DNA of 64,000 nucleotides, taken from the NCBI RefSeq assembly GCF_001949145.1, contig NW_019091368.1:2530687-2594686 (forward strand). The letters are read 5' to 3'. The notes below the pieces were generated by a model. That model was given only the letters and a program-made list of their open reading frames with translations. It made no database searches and was not told the DNA's origin. Below, piece after piece: positions 47,812-59,241 of this stretch; position 1 is the stretch's first letter; every line of letters starts with the position of its first letter. Source of the DNA: Acanthaster planci. Lineage: Eukaryota; Echinodermata; Asteroidea; Valvatida; Acanthasteridae. The translations under genes were made by a program, and so were the position numbers.

Positions 47812-48790
47812 AATGCGGCCATCATAGAGACACTTCACCGGGATACAAATTCCTGGCTGTGGAAACCTCACTTTACTACAGCTGATGTCGACATCCTCGG
47901 TTACTCCCCCAAATTACCACGGTCATCCCAAATACCCACGCGGTCCATGTTGATCCGAAGTTGTGGGGTGACCCTGAAAACGTCATGCCCGAGAGGTTCG
48001 TCGCGTCGACAAAAACAAGGCCGCGTGAGCAAACCAGAATACCTCATACCATTTTCAGTCATGTTTATTTCCTATCCTTACTACTTTCCGTCCTTAGTTT
48101 GGTCCCTCCTCTCCCCAAACCAGTTCTTTTGTGGTGTATCCATGTTCAGACCATACCAGACCAGACAATGCCAGACCACCCCACACCAGCCCCGGCCAAG
48201 CTTCCTCTCGAGTCCCCACCACCAACTCTAAACCAAAAGCGAGAGCCCACTGCAACAAATTTTGTTCAAAACACAAGTTTGTAGAATTACCTATAATCTT
48301 TTGAAATGTTTCCAGTGGATGTTTTGGATATGAAAAAGTATGGTCGTAAAATGAGTCTGCCATTTGCAGTGGATAATCGGTGGTATATGCACTCAACTTA
48401 TTTCGTGTATGAACTTCCAGCCCTCCTATCTTGTAATACATGTACGTGTTCTGATACATGTACGAGTTCATGATATTGTTATACAGTGAAACCACACGGG
48501 AGGGTGCGACTCTATTCCCTCTTTTGGTTCAAGCTGAAGCATTGAAGTAGCGACTTCACATGTAGAAGCCATGGAATAAGAAAAATGTCAGAGTTGGAGC
48601 TTGAGTTTTATTCTCTGTTTTTACCCTGAACAGAACGCAGATGGTGTATCGGCGAGCACTAGGCCCAGAAACAGTTTTCCCTGTTTTACATTACACTATT
48701 GCGGAAATTCAGGTTCAAGCTCCCAGATGGTGAACCGTAACCCAACTTGGAATCAAAATTTCTCTTAGGTGTACCCAGAAGACTACGTCA
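47812..48790 (+). pseudogene. Broken P450 copy C (exon 3 tail and exon 4 relics)
   Basis: Remnant of a third tandem P450. About 47812-48064 corresponds to the 3' part of P450 exon 3: an ExxR-helix relic reading ETLH instead of ETLR, then PHFT and VDILGY, a small deletion that shifts frame, then HAVHVDPKLWGDPEN and PERF. About 48634-48790 corresponds to exon 4, preceded by a CAG acceptor. It keeps a heme-loop relic with Cys (RRWCIGEH) but has an in-frame TAG directly after and a TAA further on, and it loses the C-terminus. I found no exon 1 or exon 2 remnant. It cannot encode a P450. Confidence 0.85.
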
Positions 48791-51700
48791 TCATAGTAGA
48801 GTCAAGAGAATAGAGCATGAAAGTTGACCCCTGGTGGCGGGTATCAGGAATCCTTGGATCGGAAAAATAACGTGCAGCAATTTTATCATGTGTATTTTTG
48901 CCCGTCCGGTTGCTTCTTTAAAAATCACCTCCAAAACAGACCTTCGAAAAAAAATTGTTAGGATATTGATTTATAGAAACTAAAAAATACTTGACCTGAA
49001 AGAGGAATAACCTGCCAAATTTGACCCTCCCGAAAATCAAAAATACTTGAAGACCACTGCAATTCTGTGGTCTCTTACAATTACACATATGAACACTTAT
49101 GAAATTATATTAAATGGTAGTCTTTCGCAAAAACCTAAAATAAAAACGTTAAAATATTTTAGGTATTTTACAATTTGTAAGAAAATAAACTTAAGGATAA
49201 TCTAGTCTGCGTTAACGAAAGATTACAAAGTTTAATCTAACGGTTGCCGACAAGGACGGCGTCACGTTAACTTGACTGCATCTAGGTCCGTATAGGCAAA
49301 TCTTTGCATCGTTGTACAATCTTATTTTTGGTGTAAAGCCAACAGAATGAATGGTCTTGTTAGAAGATTGGTTGACAGTAGAGATCTAAAGTGGTAAAAT
49401 TGTACTGTTCCTCAGTCAGACCAGTAATGCAGCATGCTGCCCTGGTCTGGTGCCCCGACTCTGTCTCAGGTGAGAACTCCCTAGAGAGAGCACATTTGAA
49501 GGTTTTAATACTCGATGCTGCCTGGGCCTTCCACGTACGTAGACATACATGCTCTTTCACAACAGAGACAAGTGGTGCACTAGGCTGAGTCTGCCTTATA
49601 CATGTACAATGATTCGATTCGTTTCTCTTGATAGGCCTATGCTGTCACATACTAATACTTTTCACCAATCAATGTTTGTCCGATTTTCTCGCATTTGGGA
49701 CTCTTTGAATCTTGAGACTCGCATATGCAGTAGTACTTGTTCGGCCTAACCGCATTTCTGAGCAATTTAAGAAAACAATATTTGTAATGGCTTATTATCT
49801 CACACCCTCATCTTATCCTTTTTACTCTCATTTATTTTTATCTATTCTTATAATAATGCAAATATCTATTTTATTTGTTATTTTGTGCTAATATTTAATA
49901 ATACATGTAGTGTATTTTATATAGGCTTTGCACATGTATAAATTGCATACTTTAATGTAACTACCCTAGTGCATGTATGTCATTATATGTGTTTGCTTTT
50001 ATTAATAGCCCAAGTCCTAGTGTTTATAATTATGCTTGTTCACGCTCTTTTCTTTTAAAATTCTTTTAAGTAAGTTAATTTATATCACTGTCTTTGTCCT
50101 CCACTTTTTATGTAGCCTATCTCTATCATTTTAGGAGAGCTACTAGACTAGTGATTTGGTTCGCTTTTTGGTAATCTCTCTGGGGTGTCGTCAGTTTATT
50201 ATACATATACATATATTATATCAATATTTATTATTACTCTTATTATTATACATATATTATATAGGTCATATTTTTGTTCTTCATTAATTTGTGTTGAGCA
50301 GGCCTACACGTAATGATTGTAAGGCGCTTGCTATGACACGCAATTTGACCTACGCCTTCAGAAGGGAACGGACTGCTCGGAATACGGTGCTACCGAGGTT
50401 GTGGGGCACTCCCTTTCTCTTCACCGAAATCGCAAGTTTTGGTTGTACGTGTGTACTTGATCAGGTATGTTTTGCCGAAGATAAGGAGTCCTGATGCGAA
50501 CATGATAAGTTTTTGGCTCGCCAGTTTGTGCCACAGTAGAGTGACAGTTAGTTAATCACATAGCCGTGGTAGACTAAAAAAACGTAATGACGTCACATTT
50601 TGCTAACAGGTGCACTTTCCTGCGGGGACTCGATGGATTGCGTCTGGCCCACCTCACTGCCTTAGGATAGAGTACATGTAAACAAGGGTGACGTCATGTG
50701 TTCCTTCCTCCATGATTAATGGTGTTAGTTTTACATGAACATGTACTGCAGTTCATGTTCCAATGTGCCACATTTGCCCTAGTCTACTCGCGGCATCGTT
50801 ACACTGGAAATTTCATGTTAATAATTGGTATTAAAAATGTAAGCGATTGCACTGGCTGGCGTGCATTCGGTTGGATTCCTATGAATGGTTTGCGTACCAT
50901 TTTGTATGGGATACGTGATACGTGAACAGAGAAAACTGATCTTCAAAATAAGCTTTCCGTGTGACCTGTTTTTGTTTACAATTACACTGAACGTTTTCGG
51001 CATTGTTTAAACTGACACTTCAAAGTTGGTTGTGGCAACGGTTATAGGTCGTTAAGCGTTACACAGAAATCATACAACGCCAGGTTGTAGTGCTATGACT
51101 TAGTAGCTCACATTGTAATTGGCACCCTGTAATAACATTATTTTCAAATATGAAAACTGGATCAACGATAACATTCATGGTAAAAGTGAGTATGGAACAA
51201 ACGCTTTGTGAGTAACGGAGTTGATGTGCCTAGCAGTATGATTATTATATTTGTGTCCTCTTGCGACTAGCACAACACTCTCGTTTCAATTGATAAGTAT
51301 GTTATCCTTGGACAAACACTGAGGAAATAAAAAAAAATGCACTCTCGTCAAATGCTAAGAACAAGACGCCATTTTTTTTATATCCGTATGACAGCACGGA
51401 CGGCTGTTAGGCCGGCAGCGCGGAGGGCACAATAGTCTATTCATTTCACTGAGAATAGCAATTCACTTGAAGTCTTTTCACGCATCTGGTCTACACAATG
51501 GGCTGGATTTAGCCCATTCATCAGCGCTTATTCCACGCTACATGTAGCGGCAATTGCCAAGCTTCGTCATCAGTCTACAACAAAAACTGAATTGCTGCCA
51601 CTGTCTACAACGAAACTGGCTGGCGAGTGAGAGCTCGCATTGTGTACCCGTAAACCAAGAAATTATGACTCGCTCATAATTATTGTGCTCGTAGTGCATT

Positions 51701-52009
51701 TCCTGGGTGAGGGAATAAGGGTCTACTCCTTGGATTGTTGTTCTGCATGCATTCCCTTCTTCCTGTTGTCTTCTTGGCCCACCACGGCTGAGGAATATTC
51801 ACCACGTTCCCGTCTTTATGCGTCGTCTTGGACTTCAGATCGTTACGTGAACAAGTACACACAGATGATGTATTCAAAGTGGGTCTTTGTGCTCCACGCA
51901 CGAATTGAGGAGTATAGCTAAATGCGCTAAGGGTTAACTGGTGGGGCCGCGCGTCGTCGTTGACAAAGACGCTTGCAGATGTCAGAAACATCGGCAAGAT
52001 AGAACTTCG
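48791..52009. other. Intergenic DNA with LINE relic
   Basis: Apart from the reverse-transcriptase relic near 49345-49760 and its AT-rich tail, I recognise no gene. The segment 51400-52009 just before the FLYWCH ORF may include its 5' UTR or an unseen upstream exon. Confidence 0.45.
49345..49760 (+). mobile_element. Degenerate non-LTR retrotransposon (LINE) RT C-terminal relic
   Basis: One frame reads YCSSVRPVMQHAALVWCPDS followed by LERAHLK. This is the thumb/connection signature after the RT domain of jockey/CR1-type LINEs (typically YCxLVRPxLEYAxxVW...LERVQ). A second frame, downstream and shifted, reads FVRFSRIWDSLN, like the usual FxxRxxxLWNSLP tail. Frameshifts and stops make it inactive. 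The AT-rich sequence following (to about 50000) is probably its 3' UTR. The element is 5'-truncated. Confidence 0.65.
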
Positions 52010-53017
52010 ATGAAACTGGATGCCATGGAGATCACGAATAGGGAAGGACGAACAGATATATTTGGTATCAATCCTCCTCGGATGCCCCTTGGCTACATTG
52101 TGGAGACTTACCCAGCTCCTCAGCCCGTCGGATTCCCCACTGCCATGCCGGGTCCCGTCCTGGAGAACAACACTTTCATCCCGGGAGAAAACCTCCCGAG
52201 TACCGTTGGAGTCAAGCGGCCAGCGCTGGAGGGAATTTCGCCGATTGATTTAAGCACTCCGGCGGCCAGCACGGCTCATTCTCTTGACGGTGACAGCCCG
52301 TCGCACGACCGAGATCATCACTCCAATCCCGTCGACTCTGCGGAGGCTGGCCAACTGCAGGACAGTGTCATAATGCAGTGCGAAGAAATCCCTGACGACG
52401 AGAATGAATCGGTCCTGGACAACACCAGCCCGTTTCAAGAGAGCGTGGAGGTCCTGTCGGACTCCTCCTTCGAATCGGAAGGCGTGTCTGCATCGGAAAG
52501 CTACCGCGATGAAGAGAAGACAGCAGGGGAAGGCGCCGCCGTGGCTGCCCAGGATGAGACGTTGGTGCCTTACAGCGAGGTCTTCACCCAACGGTCTATC
52601 GCCTACGTCATCGGCGGGTACGCCTACACCAAGAACCGGCAGCAACTCGGCAAGACGTACCTCCGGTGCCGCCAGCGAGGATGCAGCGCCCGCGCAATGA
52701 TCATGAACAACGTCCAACAGGCCACAGTCTTCAACAACATCCACAATCACCCTCCTCCGGACATCTCCAAGAAGGCGAGGAGGAGGGTGTACTCCGTACC
52801 GCCTCCTTATGACACACTGAGCGACGGCAGAGGGAGGGCAGGCAGTGTATCTTCGCCTCAATTGCTACCAGTGGAGAGAGAGCTTCCCAGCGGTATCGTG
52901 TGGCAATCTCCACTTGGGGCAGTGGTGCCTTCTGGACTTCAATATCAGAGATCCATGGATGATGGTGTGTCAACCGTACCAAGAATAGTGTACGTCCATT
53001 CTCTGCAGTCAAGGTGA
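52010..53017 (+). CDS. FLYWCH-type zinc-finger protein, single-exon ORF (335 aa)
   Basis: Uninterrupted ORF of 335 codons from the first ATG in frame (52010). A second ATG at 52025 has a better start context (GCCATGG), so translation may begin there. Residues about 1-195 are low-complexity, acidic and Ser/Pro-rich. Near 200-250 is one FLYWCH-like zinc finger: YVIGGYAYTKN, then Y-LRC220-RQRG-C225, then H245-N-H247, giving a C-x4-C...HxH ligand set. The C-terminal 85 residues begin with a basic KKARRR patch and look disordered. FLYWCH domains bind DNA or protein and occur in chromatin regulators such as Drosophila Mod(mdg4) and in genes derived from MULE-type transposases; nuclear location is inferred. 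An AATAAA at 53114 lies about 100 bases past the stop. Upstream exons cannot be excluded. I do not recognise a specific orthologue. Confidence 0.75.
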   Translation: MKLDAMEITNREGRTDIFGINPPRMPLGYIVETYPAPQPVGFPTAMPGPVLENNTFIPGENLPSTVGVKRPALEGISPIDLSTPAASTAHSLDGDSPSHDRDHHSNPVDSAEAGQLQDSVIMQCEEIPDDENESVLDNTSPFQESVEVLSDSSFESEGVSASESYRDEEKTAGEGAAVAAQDETLVPYSEVFTQRSIAYVIGGYAYTKNRQQLGKTYLRCRQRGCSARAMIMNNVQQATVFNNIHNHPPPDISKKARRRVYSVPPPYDTLSDGRGRAGSVSSPQLLPVERELPSGIVWQSPLGAVVPSGLQYQRSMDDGVSTVPRIVYVHSLQSR

Positions 53018-53113
53018 TTTTTTTTACTCCACGTTGAAACCACATCACATAAAGAGTTCGGTATCCGGCCACCACTTATCTTCCTAAATGTGACTTGAAA
53101 ATTTAAAAAAAAA

Positions 53114-53119
53114 AATAAA
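53114..53119 (+). promoter_or_regulatory. Putative polyadenylation signal of the FLYWCH gene
   Basis: AATAAA directly after an A-rich stretch, 97 bases beyond the stop codon. Confidence 0.45.
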
Positions 53120-56100
53120 TCTAATGAAGACACACTCATTAAGGAGTAAAAAAATTCATAATTTTTTACGAACATTTATATGAAAGTACTTGGACTTTTT
53201 CTGTCTTGGCCCACAGACTTAAAGGTGGTGACCGCGTATGGAACTCTGTCCCCTTGCAGTGAACATATAAACTGGTAGTCATTACAGATTGGACACGGGA
53301 CTTCCCCACGTGTGTTGCTCATTAGTATTTAAAAAGAAAGCAAAATTCTTCACTGTTTCATTGTTAAGATGCATTTCCCCCTTGAAGTTTAGGTCAAAGT
53401 ACTGCATGAATACAATTAGAATGATGTTACCCCGCCTTTTTTACGAATTTTAGTAGGCGCATAACTGATCACCCTGCAGCATTTTTGGCCATGCATGCCA
53501 TACGAACAATTGAACCAACAACACGCAAAATGTTCCGTTTGGTGCCTTTAGATTTGTGGGTCACAAAAGGCCTTGCAAAATTGAAGCAAAGCTCTCCACG
53601 TTATGGTAGATTAGTCATGCATGTGAAAAGATGTTTACAACACTTTACTGAGAGGTACTGCATGTAGACATGTACTTTTATAAGTTTATTGAGTTAACAT
53701 TAGTCAGCATTATAACGACGGAACCGTTGCACCTGTTTGTATTTTTTTCATTTGAAGATCCACTCCAACAAGCCTAAGGAACCGATTTTCTAAAAACGGC
53801 TGTGTTGTAGACCCGTTTACACATTCTTTTGTTCTTATGTTAATGAATTTGAAAAATGCATAAGTTGACTCAGCAAGGAATCACGGAAGGCAATGGGCGT
53901 TGTCAAAGGGGGCGGGAGGACGGTAATAGCTCGTTCCACACTCTTGCTGAAAGGTTTTGATTGGTTGAAATGGTTAATGAGGACTGCGTTGTTACGGGCG
54001 TGTCCGTTTTCTTCAAAGTTTCGAAGTCCCTTTGGAAAGCGGCTAACTCAAGCACACAACGTTCGTAGAGAGTCAGCAACTCTAGTGGAAGCTTTACTTT
54101 TTGTGGAATGCCGCACCCCCGTAAGAAGGAACATTTTTACATTGCAGCCGCGCGCACAAACGCGTCTGTGTACTGTGCTGTCAAAGAAAACAGTTCAAAG
54201 CACTTTATTATATCCAGCAATAGTTGAATATAAATTCTATGCAACAATAGTTGAATATAATTTTAGGCGCGTACTCGCCACGAAGGTGCTTTTCAGTTGA
54301 TTCAGTGCCGTTTCTGGACAAAATGAAGGCTGTTCACACGGAAAACGTGACACCAATAATACCAGTCAATCGAACATACAAAGCTGTTCTTTTCGTGCAG
54401 ATGATTTCAGTTTCAATCAGCTCTATGAAAAAGGCACAAAATGACAGAGGGCGCAAACTACATTGTTGTTAATAAAAATGATGGCTGCTGGCGAAAAATC
54501 TGTGGACAAGTACAATACCCCCCCAATATAAAACAAAACTGAGCTGTCCCTTTTTCGGCCACCAGTTTCCCACAAACAATAGTTATTTGTTTAATTAGGC
54601 CTCTGTTTCTTTGTTTTGTTTTTTATTAATTTTTGAAACGCATTAGCACATGCAAGTCAGCTGGGTCCATTCATGGTGGAATGTAAAACGGATTTTTCTT
54701 CCAAACGTGACTGTTTACATTTTCCCCCATAAAAGAATCCCCAACCCCTAAATAGCTGGAAGTGCCATTTAATAGTATTATTTCTGTGGTGTGTTTGCTC
54801 TTTTAGTTTAATTAACGTTGATTATGTCCCACCCAGCGGGGGAACTTGCCCCCGCCCCCACTAGTCACGCGTCTGACTCGACCAGGAGCCGAGACTAGTC
54901 GACTACGGCGATGAGGGTCAAAGGTAAAGTTGATCAACTGACGTTGTACGTGTGAGACCTTGCGGCGCAGCATCAAAGTTCACATTTTGCTAGCGTGGAA
55001 TAATATTTGAACCATGAGAGAAACCATAAAGCAAATATTTGGGGGTTAGCTCCCCACTCATCGTCGACATCCCATCAACGGGGTACAGTGTACATTGCGA
55101 CAGACCATATGAGGAGTAGGCGTAATTATATAGTCCACGGTTAGTCATTCATCAGCAATGTTGAGTGCATGCACGGATGTCGTTCGCGCACGATTATTTT
55201 CATTAGCTGCAGAGCGGTCAGTGCTTCTGGTAGGAAATTTATTCATAGCATACCCTTGGTTTGTTGTCATTGCTGTCCTTTATAATTGGACCATGATTGG
55301 ACATGTTGGAAGGACTCGGCAACATCATTGCAACTCTGCATAGAGCTACAAACCAAGCTTTATGATCATGACAATAGATCACTTAAAGTTATAGGCATGA
55401 TAGGACAGGTAGGATCGGAGTAGGTGCCCGGTGCAGTGATACACCTCCTTCAGTGTCAGTTGCTAAAAAGTGAAGTCGGAAATGTGCATGCAGGAAGTAC
55501 ATGCCTTTATTTTTTTCAGTATACATGTACATGGGAGCCTGAAAGTAAACCAAAAGGTCATGCAGCGAGCTTCCAGAACCCAGGATTTGTCCCTTTTAGG
55601 TCAGGTGATTTTTCGGTTTCTATAAATTGATACACTTTCAAATATTTTCCAAAGCCTCTTTTCTGAGTTGAATTTTTAAAGAAGTAACTGAACGAAAAAT
55701 ATTACAAATTCGAAAAACTTTGCATTTTATTTTTCCTATCCAAGGGTTCCGGAAGCACACCATCTGGGGTCAACTTTCATGCTCTATACAGACATTGCTG
55801 AATTTGTCAACTGGGAAAATACAATCAACTTAAAGAGCAACCCCAACGGCAGTGAAAAAAATGGGCAATGCAGTTTATACTCATGTGGTATCTAAGTAAT
55901 AAGTTGTATATGTAAAGTAGCACTGTGACTTCTGAATAAATAGTAATAATGCGATAAAAATATGGACCAATTCTGCGGGTTGTCCAAAAACTTTCCATGT
56001 TTATACGGTTGGTGAGGCTCCATTCCTCGGACTTGGGACAGTGTATAACTGTAACTAATCAACACACGTGTTACATTACTACCTGTAATTATGTGCATTG

Positions 56101-59100
56101 ACATGACCATGCCAGCTTAGTGCATACATGCACCAGCCGGAGAACCGTTTCCACAGTGCTACGTCAACAAAATCCTGGAAAAGCCTAATTCATGAGATGT
56201 AAATAAAGCAATGATGACACGCTCCTTTCATGAAAGCTAGCCATGGCGCTCGGCAGAAACAGGTCTCAAAAGTAAGTTTTTTAAACCCCAAAATATTGCT
56301 GAATCTGGGTTTATGTGGCATAGATGTCTATAATGGAATCTACAATGTAAGTAAACATTCATGTACTACGGCCAGATTTCTTATTTTCTTCAACCGTTGG
56401 GATTGCTCTTTCAAGTTTACACCCAGCTTCAGGATGTTAGTGTGGTTAGGAAAAATTCTTGACAGTCTTTTTTTCCCTTTTGAAGTGTTTTATTTTGCCA
56501 TTAACCTGTTGCACTTTATTATTTATTTTTTTATTTACCTGCAGGCATTTAAAGTGATATCATATAATTATTAAATTTACCCTTTATAACCGAGTAAGGC
56601 GATGTGGTTAAGGTATGCACCACGAAGCATGCACCCCAGTCAAGACATTGGGATTTTGATTTTTTTTTTTCTTCCAGAGAAGTCTCCAAATTTGGCAAAT
56701 TACCACTTTATTGTTTCAAATTGAATCTTTTCATGATTTGTGGCTCTGGAGGATTTTTACTCAAGGCAAATTCAAGCTCAAAATTGCACCAAGTTTGAAT
56801 TCCACTTTGCGAATACAAATTTACAGTGACACATATGAAGATTAGTCATAGTAAAACATTCCCGGCCCAAACACTGCGTATGTTCAGTTGCCATGCCAGC
56901 CCTACAACAGTAAAAGCCTATCAGGACTGGTCTAGGAAGAAGAAGGCAAACTCCCTTTTGAATTCTAAAAGGAGGCAGCGGCTTTTGTTTGAAGATGGAA
57001 AATTTTTTCCAAGATGCCAGCTGGTTTTGATTTTTTTCATGCTTTTGTGTCCATAAAGGGCTTTCACCCCATCGTAAACTGTAAGTTTTTAAACTTGCAT
57101 AGCTTGGACTTGAAAAAGCCAAAATATATTGAAAATTAAACCCCCAAAATGAAAGAAATGAAACAAAAAAGGTAGATAGATAGGAAGAAAAGAATCAGGG
57201 AGAGATTGGAAACAACTTTTTGTTTACTTGGCCGAATGATGATTTTTTTATAAGAGAATAATAAAAATTTTAATAGCTCACTTTTTGTTTAATTATTTTT
57301 TTTGGGGGGGGGAGAGTGTGTACAATGTTCAGCAAATAATGCCTCCTCATAGTTGTTTTGATCAAATCTTTGTTGTGCAGAGGGCAGTGGTCCAAGCATG
57401 CATAATATCCATTCAGCCCTGCCAGGGCTTACTCTGTTCAGCAGTTGTCAGGAAGTGCTTTTGTTCACTTTCTTTTCATTTCTACGTCCTTTTGTCGTAT
57501 TGTTTAAAAATAAAAAAAACCTGGCTTGGTCTGCCCAGAGAGCAGCAGAGGTCTAAATTCATTTCAGTCACTCGGTGGTCTTTTGTGTGGCCCTGAATAG
57601 GGCATTGTGCACCAGAAGAAAAAATGAATGGGTTCAAAGAGAACTCTGTATACATTGTACAGACCGATCAGCTTGAAAATATCCACAAGAGAACCTGGAA
57701 TAATGACATGGCTTCATAGTAGTTTAGAAATTTCAGTTTGCGCTGCTGAAATTTGTGCATTGGTTACTGGGTGAAGGAATTGGCCGTATTTGGAATTCAC
57801 CATGAAAGCACTCGGCCTGTGGTGAGTATGGAGTACGCAGTCAGTTTCGATGAGCCAGGTGTCATGTGGGAAACGTTGTGACCCTTTCGGATGAAGTACA
57901 TGTACCAAGTGCATCTTGCTGCATCAGTTTGTGCATACATGCAGTTTAGTCTTAGATGCGAGAGTTGTGCATCGTCCAATGCGTACGGTAGTTGACTGCT
58001 CAAGATGTTCATCAGGAGCATATTTTGGCGACCCCTAACTAGAAACATGTTTGTGAGGTCAAAGCAATAACCAGGAACATGTTGAGAGTGGCCCAAAAAA
58101 ACGAAGAACCAGATATGGTTGGGTCACCTGTCAAAGGAAGCAGACGACACTGTTGATGAACATCATTTTCACTCAATATTCAGCATGTTTCTCACCAGTG
58201 CTGTTTTTTTTGCACGTTCGAGAAGAAAGTATCTCTTTGAATTCTCTGCATTTAACAATAGATTTTGAAATGCATGATTCACTCAATTGAGGGGTGACAA
58301 AAATTGTCTGTTTATTTTCCGCCATTTTGAACTGGCACTGAACCAACTCTAACCTTCGGTTCTCATTCGGTCGGAACAATGACATTGCAGAGCCATAACC
58401 ACTGTTGCAAAAATGCTTAACCAATGACCAAAGCTGAAATACCGGTAAGTTCATGGTTCGGGTTGCCAAAACACGCCCCAGTCACAAGCCACTATGTGCA
58501 AACATAGATGAGTTTTTGAAGATGTACATGTATCGGTGGCAGAAAACATTAGTTAACATACGTGTTCAGAAACAATTATTTTCCCAAAGCGTTGCTGGGA
58601 CATTTATATTTTGCGCGTTCATTTTTAACAGAATCTAATTTCTTGTACATCTGTAATCACATGCAAGGAAGCATACAGATGTTCCAACATGCTTTAATGC
58701 AAAGACAAGATTTGCTTAGTTGCATTGTGGATACTCCTTTCACTGGTAAAGATCAGTTTTCTGTGTGTGGATGTGTTTGTCCAGTTCATTCAGTCATGGC
58801 AGTGCCTTGTAAACAGAGCGGTTTCCTGTTCAAGGAAGAAGTTATTGTCAGGAGGACTTTGGATTTCCCCAATGATTGCCATAGTCGGTTATCTACCCTG
58901 TTACGTCTGCTACACTGCAAGCCTACTACTTCATGGTTTATCTTGGATCTGTTGGATATGGGCATTGGTTGGGAGAAGATTTTTTCTTTCCTTGCTGTGT
59001 GACTGTTTAAATGGGGGACTTTGTGCATGTCACTTAGCAATATCACAGTGGTATTTGTGCAGGTAGGCTGCTGTTTTTTTATAACAAATGCCCTCATTTT

Positions 59101-59241
59101 TAGCCTCATGCTTTACATACATGCTTATACATGTATGAAGGCATGGAGTCTATGCTGTTAGGTGTATCGACCCACATTCACTGTGTTGCGGCTTTAAACA
59201 GGTGTGTGCTTGCCTGTTTCTATTTTCTCGTTTTCAGTAAG
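53120..59241. other. Intergenic DNA between the FLYWCH gene and RENBP
   Basis: About 6 kb with only short, unrecognisable ORFs. The region just before 59242 must hold the RENBP promoter, and a CAG three bases upstream of the start codon (TTTTCAG|TAAG) suggests that the start exon follows a non-coding 5' exon. No RNA gene or coherent repeat was identified. Confidence 0.5.

Noticed and set aside
51941-52009. N-terminal extension of the FLYWCH ORF
   Set aside because: The apparent start is GTG, not ATG; the first ATG in frame is at 52010.
53893-54300. 135-codon plus-strand ORF
   Set aside because: No recognisable domain, no splice context and ordinary composition for intergenic DNA here.
56588-56670. 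tRNA- or SINE-like stretch (CCGAGTAAGGCGATGTGGTTAAGG followed by a T-run)
   Set aside because: It recalls tRNA-Ser/Leu box A words, but I could not fold a cloverleaf or find a box B, so it is not called.
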